Source of the DNA: CAZDET01 sp964504335
Lineage (GTDB): Bacteria > Bacteroidota > Bacteroidia > Chitinophagales > Saprospiraceae
Assembly (NCBI GenBank): GCA_964504335.1
Contig: CAZDET010000048.1
Location: 1 to 40,684, forward strand
Direction of reading: 5' to 3'
Length of the DNA: 40,684 bases
Numbering within the stretch: position 1 is the stretch's first letter; each line of letters opens with the position of its first letter. The notes under the pieces were generated by a model. It did no database searches. It saw only the letters and a list, made by a program, of their open reading frames with translations, and was not told where the DNA came from. Positions 15,623-23,321 of this stretch are shown here, piece by piece. Made by a program: the position numbers and the translations under genes.

Positions 15623-16342
15623 TCAGGCATTGCGGAATATACCGAACACCACTTTACCCACGTAGGCACCCAGGCCGCTTTCGGCGATGGCCAGTAGCGC
15701 GTTCATTTGGGTAAAGGTAATATCGCCGGGGCCGCGCAAATTAAGGATCAGCAACAAGACAACGGGGTAAGCGGCCACTATTCCGTAGGCTGTACGCGCG
15801 AAGCTTTTTGCGACACGCTTTTCACCAGGTTGGACGGCGTAGCGCGCGGCCGTCCGCTCCTGAAACATGACGGCAAGGTAGGCGGTGAACACGGGAGTAA
15901 GCAGCCCGACGGTACTTACGAATTGGTTGTCGGAAAACGTGCCGGTGGCCCAGAGAAAGGCCACGAAACTAATGACGATCACCTTCCCGATTACCAGCAG
16001 GTAGAATAGACGTCGTTTGAGTTGGTTTTCGGAAACACCGGGCGGAGGTTGGTTCATTTTTTCCAAGTCCGCTTCGGTAGGAAACTGATCGACCAGATCG
16101 AGCAGGCTGAGGCTAACCTTACTGCGGGTGCGGGCCAGGTCGGCATAGTCTTCGGTGCCCTGCCGGTTGAGTTTGCGCCAGTAACCGATCCGCTGCGACT
16201 GATTGACCACCTCCTTGTGGTAGGTGCCGTATTCGCTGCCGGCTGTCAAGGTGAGGAGCCGCTCGGCGACCTGCTCCAACTGGTCGGAGGCAATCAGCCG
16301 GCGCAACTCGGTTTTCAGTTCATCCACGTTTACGGCCGGCAT
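15623..16342 (-). CDS. EAD11-like domain fused to four-helix membrane region
   Basis: Residues about 6-92 match my memory of effector-associated domain 11 (EAD11): LKTELRRLIASDQLEQVAERLL, then EVVNQSQRIGYWRKLNRQG and KVSLSLLDLVDQF. EADs are small helical adaptor domains that bring sensors and effectors together by like-with-like contacts in bacterial conflict systems. Four hydrophobic helices follow (about 112-134, 141-161, 183-203, 212-235), so the adaptor would sit on the cytoplasmic face of the inner membrane. The ATG lies inside the last codons of the preceding gene (13-base overlap), suggesting translational coupling. No second EAD11 is visible in this window, so the cognate effector is elsewhere or the domain works alone. 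Confidence 0.7.
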   Translation of the reverse strand: MPAVNVDELKTELRRLIASDQLEQVAERLLTLTAGSEYGTYHKEVVNQSQRIGYWRKLNRQGTEDYADLARTRSKVSLSLLDLVDQFPTEADLEKMNQPPPGVSENQLKRRLFYLLVIGKVIVISFVAFLWATGTFSDNQFVSTVGLLTPVFTAYLAVMFQERTAARYAVQPGEKRVAKSFARTAYGIVAAYPVVLLLILNLRGPGDITFTQMNALLAIAESGLGAYVGKVVFGIFRNA

Positions 16343-17301
16343 TTCAGTAGTGTTTGCTTGAGTGCAGCCCGGAATTGGTTGGCGTATGCTTCCAATTCCT
16401 CATCGAAATCGATTTCCATACTCAAATAGCCCTTTCGGCCTACTTCGGAGTAGAATCCGGAACCCACCATACCGTCAATTTGAAGAATTAATTGAAATCC
16501 TTCCGACTGGGGAAGGTAGGAAATTTCAAACAGGAGCTTCTCGCGCTTGATCCAGTTGCATTCGTAGCCGAATCGCCGTAGCCACCGGCAAATGCGGGGA
16601 TTGCCTTCCTCCAGTACTTCCTGGCATAAATCGGTTACTTCAAAACGGAGCACCTCCTCGTCAGGGAGTACCTTTACCTGCGGGTCGCGTTCCGGGCAGT
16701 TGGGCGTTTCGTAGCGTTCCCGGGCGTACTGGACAATGCAACCGAACACCCGTTCCCGGCTAAACTGCACCCGGAACGAATCGATGGAAGGCCTGACCCC
16801 CTCGCTCAAATCCTCCACGGATATCGGTAAAAATTCAATTTCCGATCTTGGATTGGACGACAGTACCCGCACCCGGCCATTCTCAAAATAGATCGCTCGC
16901 ATAAATAGCGGCTCTTCGCGAAGGTCGTAGGTATCGTACAGTTGTACGGAAAGCGCCGTATCCGGAACCGACATAATGCTGACCGCCTTGTAGAGCAGGC
17001 GCTGCTCCAGAGAGACCGCCGAGTTTGCTTCGAACGCCCCTTTTAATTGCTCGTACGTATTGACCACCGAATCGATTTCCGAGCTGGGAAATTCGAGATA
17101 AATAGCCAATTGGTTCTCCAAAACATCAATTTCGCGTACCTTTAAGTAAGGGCTGATCCCACTGTGTTCGAGCCACCGTTGGTACACTTCTGCCTGTTGT
17201 TGGAAGTAGTCCTCGTCGACGAGCAATCCATCCTGTGCAGAAAGCGACAAGCCAGCGGTACCAATCAGACAAGCGAATAGCAGGATCAGGCGATTACACA
17301 T
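16330..17301 (-). CDS. secreted protein of unknown function, 323 aa
   Basis: I do not recognise this protein. It has a clear signal peptide (LILLFACLIGTAGLSLSA, residues 5-22) and no further membrane helix. The mature part is mixed alpha/beta and contains a cysteine-bearing centre (RYETPNCPERDP, VTDLCQEVLEEGNPRICRWLRRFGYECNW) that could form periplasmic disulfides. The C-terminal segment GFYSEVGRKGYLSMEIDFDEELEAYANQFRAALKQTLLKC is predicted amphipathic. Its last codons overlap the start of the EAD11-like membrane gene by 13 bases, so the two are coexpressed. It may be the periplasmic partner of that membrane protein, which is inference. Confidence 0.75.
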   Translation of the reverse strand: MCNRLILLFACLIGTAGLSLSAQDGLLVDEDYFQQQAEVYQRWLEHSGISPYLKVREIDVLENQLAIYLEFPSSEIDSVVNTYEQLKGAFEANSAVSLEQRLLYKAVSIMSVPDTALSVQLYDTYDLREEPLFMRAIYFENGRVRVLSSNPRSEIEFLPISVEDLSEGVRPSIDSFRVQFSRERVFGCIVQYARERYETPNCPERDPQVKVLPDEEVLRFEVTDLCQEVLEEGNPRICRWLRRFGYECNWIKREKLLFEISYLPQSEGFQLILQIDGMVGSGFYSEVGRKGYLSMEIDFDEELEAYANQFRAALKQTLLKCRP

Positions 17302-17470
17302 GGATTTTTGGCTTAGTTATCGGAAGATCAATAATAAGAAATCCTCATAGATACTGCTAACAATCATTGGGTTAAGTTGGTGTCATAGCAAAAAACCGCC
17401 AATGCTTGAACGGAGCTTGTAACAAACGATAAGGGGCGGTCGTCCTTGAGTTGTAATCAAACCAATTTTC

Positions 17471-17965
17471 ATGAAGTATTCACTATCATCCCTATTGATC
17501 CTTTGTGCATGTGTGTGCATGAGTAGTATGGTTAATGCGCAAGCCTGGAAAACGACGGAAAAAAAGCAGGCCATCAACCGCGAGGCAACGGTTAAGAAGC
17601 GCATTATCAACAACCAAAACGCCTTGAAAATCACCAAGGATCCCGTTTTGCGGAACGTTTACGAGACTCGCATTGCCCAATTCGAACAGGCCCAAGCCGA
17701 TATTGCTGAATGGCTGAAGCGCATCGAAGCCGGCGACCGCGACAACACCTACCGCTACAACCTGCTGACCAGCCTCCAACTCAGCCGGGGAGAAGCACTG
17801 CAAACAATCGTCGAATTGCGTACCCGCGAACTGGCGTACGAAGCCTTCGGGGGCGATTTCACCGAAGAAGCCATGCAGGCACTGGAACCCTTGCGCCAGC
17901 AAGTAACCCAAGGCGTGGCCGCCTATGAAGCAACGCTGGCGGCTGTGCGTGCAACTATTGAATAG
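17471..17965 (+). CDS. small secreted helical protein of unknown function, 164 aa
   Basis: A signal peptide (residues 1-24, ending MVNAQ) precedes a 140-residue mature part that is almost entirely helical and charged. It is rich in Gln, Ala, Glu and Arg, with coiled-coil-like stretches such as YETRIAQFEQAQADIAEWLKRIEAG and GEALQTIVELRTRELAYEAF. No catalytic motif is seen. It is transcribed divergently from the EAD11-linked secreted gene across 169 bases, stands alone, and is followed by a hairpin with a T-run. Periplasmic location is likely; the function is unknown. Confidence 0.7.
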   Translation: MKYSLSSLLILCACVCMSSMVNAQAWKTTEKKQAINREATVKKRIINNQNALKITKDPVLRNVYETRIAQFEQAQADIAEWLKRIEAGDRDNTYRYNLLTSLQLSRGEALQTIVELRTRELAYEAFGGDFTEEAMQALEPLRQQVTQGVAAYEATLAAVRATIE

Positions 17966-17988
17966 AAAGCAGTTTGGTGGTTAAGCGG

Positions 17989-18046
17989 TGAAAAGGGGAG
18001 GTCGTACGTGAATGGGGCCTTGCCTTTTCATTCTGGGTAATTTTTT
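17989..18046 (+). terminator. probable terminator of the small secreted gene
   Basis: Imperfect arms TGAAAAGGGGAGGTC (17989-18003) and GGCCTTGCCTTTTCA (18016-18030) can pair 24 bases after the stop codon. A run of six T follows at about 18041-18046. The stem has two internal mismatches and the T-run is offset by ten bases. Confidence 0.4.
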
Positions 18047-18127
18047 CTCTTCCTGCGAAATCTAAAGATTTAGACGGTGATTCCTACTCCGTCAAAAATG
18101 CCGATGGAGAAGTACCAGAGCAAATAC

Positions 18128-18289
18128 GAGCTTGTTTGGACTTTACCCTTTGGGCTACAAAAAGTCCCTTTAGGAACCTGTCTTCGCCCTTTTTTCGGTC
18201 CGTAGCTTTGGCTATGCACCTCAAAAATGGTCTCGGCAGAACCCTAAATGGCCTCTTTTCGCCTTCAAAAGCAAAGTCCAAACAAGCTC
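18128..18289. repeat. 162-bp palindromic element with 17-bp terminal inverted repeats (MITE/REP-like)
   Basis: The element is bounded by perfect 17-bp inverted repeats: GAGCTTGTTTGGACTTT at 18128-18144 and its reverse complement at 18273-18289. The interior is also partly self-complementary. CCCTTTAGG near the left end pairs imperfectly with CCTAAATGG near the right. A small central stem, CGTAGC-TTTG-GCTATG, marks the apex, so the whole element could fold into one long hairpin. It encodes no transposase. An 80-codon open frame (18084-18326, - strand) crosses it from end to end and is most likely fortuitous. Such elements are usually multicopy; copy number cannot be judged here. Confidence 0.7.
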
Positions 18290-18365
18290 TAACATAAGCT
18301 ACGCTAGAATTATCGGATTTTCTCATTAGGCTTGGATTGTATTTTAACTACTTTATCACCATCAC

Positions 18366-18677
18366 ATGAAACTACATTAGTTCCGACGCTCCGTCGGGTG
18401 GCTCCTCCTATTTGGAGTCCTTGCGGCTGCCGCTGCCCCACCCACCGTTTACCAGAACAACTACACCGGCGAGACTACCGAAGTACGGGACGGGATCAAC
18501 CGGACTATCTACCTGCTGGTACCGTTTCACGGAAACCACCCGGCCTACAACGTTTACGTTGGAGAAAGACTACGCGAACTGATTTCTTCAAGAAGATTAT
18601 TCGTTCGAACAATTGAACAACTGCACGATCACCTGAACCAATTGATAGACCAAGCTTTAAGAAGTGGAAAAAGTTGA
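18366..18677 (+). pseudogene. broken gene: signal-peptide-like start and C-terminal remnant of an AHH-type nuclease toxin
   Basis: From the ATG at 18366 a 104-codon frame has a TAG as its fifth codon (18378-18380) and is then open to a TGA at 18677. The part after the stop reads FRRSVGWLLLFGVLAAAAA, a good Sec-type signal, then YQNNYTGETTEVRDGINRTIYLL and VPFHGNHPAYNVYVGERLRELIS. The last piece resembles the second half of AHH/HNH-type toxin nucleases, where an H..G.HPxYN block is followed by a basic helix. The first, catalytic half is missing, and no ATG, GTG or TTG start follows the TAG before the conserved block. It lies 31 bases upstream of a candidate immunity gene, which supports a decayed toxin. 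Family assignment is from memory and moderate. Confidence 0.55.
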
Positions 18678-18708
18678 ATGACTTTTTCAAGGAGTTAAAT
18701 AGAAAGGA

Positions 18709-19422
18709 ATGAGGTATTTACGCATACGGCACGATCCCGAACCGGAGGTTATCGGCGTTGCAAATGGCACCTTTCAATTGGAGTTATTCTTCCCAGACAA
18801 TCAAGCCGGCAAGCGACTTCATCAGCTCCTTGGAAAATCGTCTGTCGATGAATTTCTGGAGGTACAAGAGGTCATTGGTGATATGGATTTCAGCGGAGTG
18901 CACGGACGGCTTCTGAAAGAAGCAAAACTTACGGATTTTCTAGTCTTTACGCCGTTTCTTTTCGGTATCCCTTTTATCGTGAGCGAGCGCGTAGCCAATT
19001 GTTTGCTTCAATACCGAATGGATAGCGATAACTGGCGCTTGTTGCCGGTTGACTTGGAGGGCGTAGATGCCATTTTCTACTTTTTGTTTCTTCCCCTAAT
19101 CCTCGAGGAGGAAATTATTTTCTCCGAATCGGTGGTGTTTGCCGGGGGCAAAATGCGTGGTAAGCCGAAAACGTATTTGTCCATCCAGTCCTACGCAGAT
19201 TATCGGGCCGCACTTGAAGCGCACTTGTTTGTGAACTTTGAGCGAATTGTGTTACCAGCTACTTATGAAAATCGGACGATTTTGAACATCCAGGGGGTGC
19301 CAACTCCTTTTTTTGCAAAGCAGGTAGTCGACGACCTATTAAATATGCAAGCCTCGAGTATGGTAATTCCAAGTCGGAAAATTGAAGTGGCCTTTCATCA
19401 GGAGGTTGAGGCTATCAGATAG
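18709..19422 (+). CDS. candidate immunity protein (DUF1629/Imm11-Imm43-like), orphan
   Basis: The 237-residue soluble protein opens MRYLRIRHDPEPEVIGVANG, a start resembling DUF1629-type immunity proteins (the MXAN_0049 group), which are often encoded next to AHH nuclease toxins. The protein is mixed alpha/beta. It contains VHGRLLKEAKLTDFLVF and FGIPFIVSERVANCLLQY, the latter typical of the place where these proteins read 'seri...l'. It has no signal peptide or membrane helix and should act in the cytoplasm. AAGGAG lies 14 bases and AAAGGA directly before the ATG. The toxin remnant ends 31 bases upstream. An intact immunity gene beside a dead toxin would protect against sister cells. Gene confidence is high, function moderate. 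Confidence 0.65.
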   Translation: MRYLRIRHDPEPEVIGVANGTFQLELFFPDNQAGKRLHQLLGKSSVDEFLEVQEVIGDMDFSGVHGRLLKEAKLTDFLVFTPFLFGIPFIVSERVANCLLQYRMDSDNWRLLPVDLEGVDAIFYFLFLPLILEEEIIFSESVVFAGGKMRGKPKTYLSIQSYADYRAALEAHLFVNFERIVLPATYENRTILNIQGVPTPFFAKQVVDDLLNMQASSMVIPSRKIEVAFHQEVEAIR

Positions 19423-19440
19423 CCTCGGCTGCAATTTATG

Positions 19441-19809
19441 CTACAAGGGTTCCATTCCTGCTTGCTCCCCCTCCACATACTCAAATGCAATCCGGTGCGT
19501 CTCCACCTCCGGCGTACACCGATTGACCCGGCAGTAGAAGTCGATAAATTCCTGTGGGGTCCATTTGGGAAAGCCCTCCCGGGCCACTTCCTCGGGGGTA
19601 ATGGCCCTGAGCGGTTCCCAGTGGTGGGCCACTATCCGGATGGGGCCGCCGATAAGTTCCTGCTGCGCTCCTTTCTTCAGCCCGCGCAATTTAACCACCG
19701 GTTGGATCAATTGTCCCACTTGCACGGATTTCCAGCCCGTGCGGCGGGTAACGGTTTTTGTTTGGGCCCGAATTTGGGCGGTCGTGTGTACGAAACTCAT
19801 GCGGCGCAT
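19441..19809 (-). CDS. ASCH-like (PUA-fold) protein, 122 aa
   Basis: The product opens MRRMSFVHTTAQIRAQTKTVTRRTGW, with the TKTVTRR pattern typical of ASCH-like proteins found in phages and mobile regions. It continues with VGQLIQPVVKLRGLKKGAQ and the strand PIRIVAHHWEPLRAITPEEVAREGF. ASCH domains have a PUA-like fold and are thought to bind RNA or modified nucleotides; activity here is unknown. It ends 18 bases from the convergent immunity gene. A 33-bp palindrome lies 29 bases before its start, suggesting controlled expression. The ATG at 19800 (residue 4) is an alternative start. Confidence 0.7.
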   Translation of the reverse strand: MRRMSFVHTTAQIRAQTKTVTRRTGWKSVQVGQLIQPVVKLRGLKKGAQQELIGGPIRIVAHHWEPLRAITPEEVAREGFPKWTPQEFIDFYCRVNRCTPEVETHRIAFEYVEGEQAGMEPL

Positions 19810-19838
19810 TGCGAATCAGATTGGTGGTACCATTTTTG

Positions 19839-19871
19839 CAGTGAGCTCCTCACTCAGTGAGGGGCTCACTG
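19839..19871. promoter_or_regulatory. 33-bp near-perfect palindrome upstream of the ASCH-like gene
   Basis: The arms CAGTGAGCTCCTCACT and AGTGAGGGGCTCACTG pair over 16 bases with one mismatch around a single central C. The same segment also reads as two near-identical direct 16-mers. It has no following T-run. The placement, 29 bases before the - strand start at 19809, fits an operator for a dimeric regulator or a leader hairpin. Confidence 0.5.
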
Positions 19872-19964
19872 TAGCTATAATTTACGGTAAAAGCAAGGAC
19901 AATAATACCGCTTTCTTCTTCCCGATGGCGCAGTAAATGTGCGCCACCTCTTTACCCCAAAAAG

Positions 19965-19989
19965 AAAAAGCTCCAATACGGAGCTTTTT
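19965..19989. terminator. bidirectional rho-independent terminator
   Basis: A perfect 10-bp stem, AAAAAGCTCC with GGAGCTTTTT, encloses the 5-base loop AATAC, with five T ending the stem on either strand. On the - strand it lies about 390 bases beyond the TPR-CHAT stop and before the ASCH-like gene, so it probably separates those two units. Confidence 0.75.
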
Positions 19990-20375
19990 CCAAAGAAGGA
20001 TAGTCAAAGGCATTTACATGGGTTCAATGTGCATTGTATGGGATCACGTCAAACAAAAGGGGGCAAGGGCTCCTCGACCATCATAGGGGGTTTAGTTGAA
20101 AATGAAAATGTACATGGGTTTTAGGTGTCTCCCGCAGGAATAATGGTCAATTACTTGAGTGGTCGAAGGAGGCCACTTGCCGATTAATGTATTTCAAAAT
20201 GTAAGGGTGCAATCGTATTTCAGTGATACGGCAAATGGAGTTAAGCTTCTCGCTTACTACTTTGGAGCCGTGTGCCGGCTGGCGTGATATAGAATAGTTG
20301 CTAGTGGGTTGCTGTAATTAGGAGTAATGAAGAAGAGATATATTACACCACAAAGAAAAAAAAATGGAAATTGGA
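19990..20375. other. intergenic stretch with no recognisable gene
   Basis: These 386 bases between the terminator and the TPR-CHAT stop codon contain no convincing coding frame on either strand. A 61-codon + strand frame starting at 19939 runs through the terminator hairpin and is discounted. A short palindrome, CAATGTGCATTG, and an A-run just after the CHAT stop are the only visible features. Confidence 0.5.
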
Positions 20376-23243
20376 TCAAATTGACCCCGTATCTCCAATG
20401 TAGACGTAGGCAGCCCAGTAGAATGGATGGGCATTTCGGTTCAATCCATCCTTTGGCGATTGGATGTAAGCTTTTTTGATGTCGTGGAGGGTATGGACCT
20501 TTTCCTTTCCGTCGGATAGGGACTGGTAAAAGGCAATCATCAATTCTTTGGACACCACTTCATCAACCGCCCAGAGGGTCGTCACCATGCTGGCTGCTCC
20601 GGCATACGAAAAGGCGCGGGCCATACTAATGATCCCCTCTCCGGTTTTCAGCTGGCCGGTATTGGTTTCACAGGCGCTGAAGATCACCAGGTCGGCGTTG
20701 AGTTGCAGCGCGTACAAATCCCGGGCGAACAACTGGGTGTATTCGGAAGGTCGGCTCCCGTTAAATACCAGGAAGGAAAAATCGCCGGATTGCCGGTCGG
20801 CATAGCCGTGGGTCGATAAATGGAGGATGCGGTATTCGGGGCCGTACGTTTTTAGCTGATCGATGGACGCTGCGCGCTCGGTGAACACCTCTCCTTCCAT
20901 GATGTCCTGGATGGCATCTACTTCGGAGATATTCCATTCCAGCGCACCGATGCGCAGGGTATCGGAAAACTGAACGAAGGTCGTATCGATTCCTTCCGGG
21001 AAGGCAGGGGCAAAACCGGCAAACAGCTTCGGAGCTTTTGCTCGTTGGCGGAGGGCTGTCATTTCCCGCAGCAGGGCGGCCGAATAGTTGTAGCGGATGC
21101 GATGCTTGTTTAACAGATAGGGATAGTCGGAAAAATGATACTGATCGGCGGCTGCTACGGAATCCGTCAGAAGTGCCTCGAAGGGGACGTAGGCCAAGAT
21201 ATCGTCCGGAATAATCAGCAGATCTGCCCCTTCGGAAATCAGGGGTTCCACCGGTTCAAAGAGGCATCGGTAAAGGGCGAGGGCGGGCCCGGCGTAGCCC
21301 TTGGCTTTTCGTTGTGCAATGCCCTGGTTGATCGCCGTCACCAGACTGTCTAAAGGCACCTCTACCGAAAGCGGAATGGGTTGCAGCGTTTCCCGGCTTA
21401 CAACGAAGGCGTAATTCGAATTTTCGCCAACAAAGTATTCGATGAGTACTTCATCGGGTGCGAGCAGTTGATTGCGCAATTCGTCCAGGCTTACCGGATC
21501 AATGGCGTCGTTCAGGGTGCGGTAAGCGGGTTGGGAGGCGTCTATCTGGGCTAGCACATCGTAGTGCAGCGTGCGGTACTTCGCAATGGAATCCAAGTAG
21601 GCAGTGGTGCGGGTAGCCGCTGCTCCCTGCAGGACGCCCAGCGCGTACTGCTTTTCGAAATAGGCCTTTTTGCCGTTGTACAGTTGCTCCTGTGCGAGCA
21701 GCTCGTTCTCGACGAGTTGCTTGGCGCGGGCTGCTCGTACGGCCTCCAGCAATACGACGGCCTTGCTTTTTTCTGAAAACTCAAACGCTTGCTCGTGGTA
21801 GTAGGCCGGATTTCCTTCGGCGGCCAGTTCCAGGCTGAGTTCGATGGCCTGTTCGTAAAACGGTTTGGTGATACCCACGAGCGATTCCTTGGATTTATCC
21901 GAGCGGTAATCCTGCCGCATGAAGCTGACCAGGGTATCGACGGTGAGATAGGTATCGAAGGCGAGTCGGCGCCAGCGATCGTCCTTGGTGTCGACGTATT
22001 TTTGCCGCAGCATATTCGCCTTGGAGCTCAAGGAGACCAATGCACTTCGTTTATCGACGATTTCCTGCGGGACAATAGCCGGGTTATCTGCTACCGTGGT
22101 GGGCGAAAAATTGGCCACCAGATAGCTAATGGCTTTGTTGTAATAGACGAGTGCGCTGTCTGTATTTCCCTGCTGGGCATTGATGTCTCCGAGGTTGTCA
22201 TAGAGGGCGGAATACTGCAGCACATCGCCATTACGGCCGATGAAATTTAGCGATCGGAAAGATTCGGTTTTTGCCGCCTCGAGCTTCCCCTGGTGCTTCA
22301 GAATGATGCCGATGTTGTTGTAGTTGGCGCTGATTTGCCGACTTCGGCGCGGCAGCATTTGATTTAAATTCAGTGACCGCCGGTAGAAGTGGAGAGCGGG
22401 GTCGAATTTATCCATTTGGTAGTAGGCCACCCCTGTGGTATGATAAGTATTTGCCAACTGGCGATAAAAACTGCTACTTTCGGAGAGGCCCCCGAAGATG
22501 TCCAGGGCTTCCTCCAGGTAGGGAAGAGCCGCTTCGGGGTCTTTAAGCCGGTTGGCTTGCAGAAACGCCATATCGTTGCAGGCAAGCCCCAGGCGGTAGG
22601 CCCAGCTGTCTTTTTTTCCCTCCTCTGCCTGATCGCGGCCGGACCGGTAGGTTTGGATTGCATTTTCGGTATAGGTGATGGCATTGTAATAATCGCCCAC
22701 TAGATGGTAGCAACGCCCCAACTGGTGGTGGATGGGCCCCTTCAAATCCACGGGCAGGGAATCGGGAAATTTGGCTGCCGCCAGTGAATGTTGAATCGCC
22801 GTGTAATAGTCTTGCTGCCGGTAGTGGCACAGACTGATATTTTGGTGGCCGTTGGCAATGGCGTGGTGAGATTCGGGTAGATAACGCATCCGGATGGTCA
22901 GGGCACTGTCGTACATCTGAACAGCACCTGCAGGGTTGCCCTCCTCGTACAATACCCGGCCCTTGGTATGCACAATGTGTGCCAGGTCGAGACTATCAAC
23001 CGCTGTTTGCTGGAGAATGGTTGATTCGATATTGGTCAGCAAGGTCATGATTTCGGTAGAATCGAACTTCCATTCGTCGCGGTAGAGGGTGAAAAGCGAA
23101 TCTGCTTCCTCGATTGGAGCGGATAGTTGGGTAGCGGAAATAAGGTGATTGTGTTCCGTTGGTTCGGGACCACAGCTCCAGGTAACTATTAGGAGCAAGA
23201 ATAAAAAATAACGGATTATGGATTGTCGTGTTGAGTGGGACAT
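20376..23243 (-). CDS. TPR-CHAT protease, lipoprotein
   Basis: A lipoprotein signal (FLFLLLIVTWSC, lipid on Cys24) precedes a long array of tetratricopeptide repeats (about residues 60-400), with units such as ALHFYRRSLNLNQMLPRRSRQISANYNNIGIILKHQGKLEAAKTESFRSL. A helical linker leads to a C-terminal CHAT domain, a caspase-related peptidase (about 600-950). Its dyad is H812 in LHLSTHGYAD and C858 in LVIFSACETNTG. The family's GEGIISMARAFSYAGAASMVTTLWAVDE block follows. TPR-CHAT proteins are proteases switched on through their TPR region, such as Csx29 of type III-E CRISPR systems. This one is membrane-anchored outside the cytoplasm, and its partner is unknown. It lies 78 bases downstream of a subtilisin on the same strand, with a strong hairpin between. 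Confidence 0.92.
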   Translation of the reverse strand: MSHSTRQSIIRYFLFLLLIVTWSCGPEPTEHNHLISATQLSAPIEEADSLFTLYRDEWKFDSTEIMTLLTNIESTILQQTAVDSLDLAHIVHTKGRVLYEEGNPAGAVQMYDSALTIRMRYLPESHHAIANGHQNISLCHYRQQDYYTAIQHSLAAAKFPDSLPVDLKGPIHHQLGRCYHLVGDYYNAITYTENAIQTYRSGRDQAEEGKKDSWAYRLGLACNDMAFLQANRLKDPEAALPYLEEALDIFGGLSESSSFYRQLANTYHTTGVAYYQMDKFDPALHFYRRSLNLNQMLPRRSRQISANYNNIGIILKHQGKLEAAKTESFRSLNFIGRNGDVLQYSALYDNLGDINAQQGNTDSALVYYNKAISYLVANFSPTTVADNPAIVPQEIVDKRSALVSLSSKANMLRQKYVDTKDDRWRRLAFDTYLTVDTLVSFMRQDYRSDKSKESLVGITKPFYEQAIELSLELAAEGNPAYYHEQAFEFSEKSKAVVLLEAVRAARAKQLVENELLAQEQLYNGKKAYFEKQYALGVLQGAAATRTTAYLDSIAKYRTLHYDVLAQIDASQPAYRTLNDAIDPVSLDELRNQLLAPDEVLIEYFVGENSNYAFVVSRETLQPIPLSVEVPLDSLVTAINQGIAQRKAKGYAGPALALYRCLFEPVEPLISEGADLLIIPDDILAYVPFEALLTDSVAAADQYHFSDYPYLLNKHRIRYNYSAALLREMTALRQRAKAPKLFAGFAPAFPEGIDTTFVQFSDTLRIGALEWNISEVDAIQDIMEGEVFTERAASIDQLKTYGPEYRILHLSTHGYADRQSGDFSFLVFNGSRPSEYTQLFARDLYALQLNADLVIFSACETNTGQLKTGEGIISMARAFSYAGAASMVTTLWAVDEVVSKELMIAFYQSLSDGKEKVHTLHDIKKAYIQSPKDGLNRNAHPFYWAAYVYIGDTGSI

Positions 23244-23269
23244 ATTGGGTATAGGGTTCTAAAATGGAG

Positions 23270-23302
23270 ATTCGTTTGGTAGTGCTTCACTACCAAACGA
23301 AT
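23270..23302 (-). terminator. strong hairpin between the subtilisin and TPR-CHAT genes
   Basis: Perfect 14-bp arms ATTCGTTTGGTAGT and ACTACCAAACGAAT enclose GCTTC. It lies 19 bases after the subtilisin stop and 26 bases before the CHAT start. There is no clean T-run on the - strand (CTCCATTTT follows), so it may be an mRNA-stabilising or attenuating hairpin rather than a full terminator. Confidence 0.5.
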
Positions 23303-23321
23303 TCCTCAACTTAACAGGGAA

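Noticed and set aside
18084..18326. 80-codon - strand open frame as a gene
   Set aside because: It spans the 162-bp inverted-repeat element from end to end and follows its palindromic structure, so it is better explained as a repeat.
18332..18616. 94-codon + strand open frame beside the toxin remnant
   Set aside because: It is out of phase with the frame that carries the signal-like and AHH-like segments, and its product is Arg/Pro-rich without protein-like features.
19438..19860. 140-codon + strand frame over the ASCH-like gene
   Set aside because: It is antisense to a frame with clear ASCH-like features and has no similarity I recognise.
19939..20124. 61-codon + strand frame after the ASCH-like gene
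   Set aside because: It contains the perfect terminator hairpin at 19965-19989.
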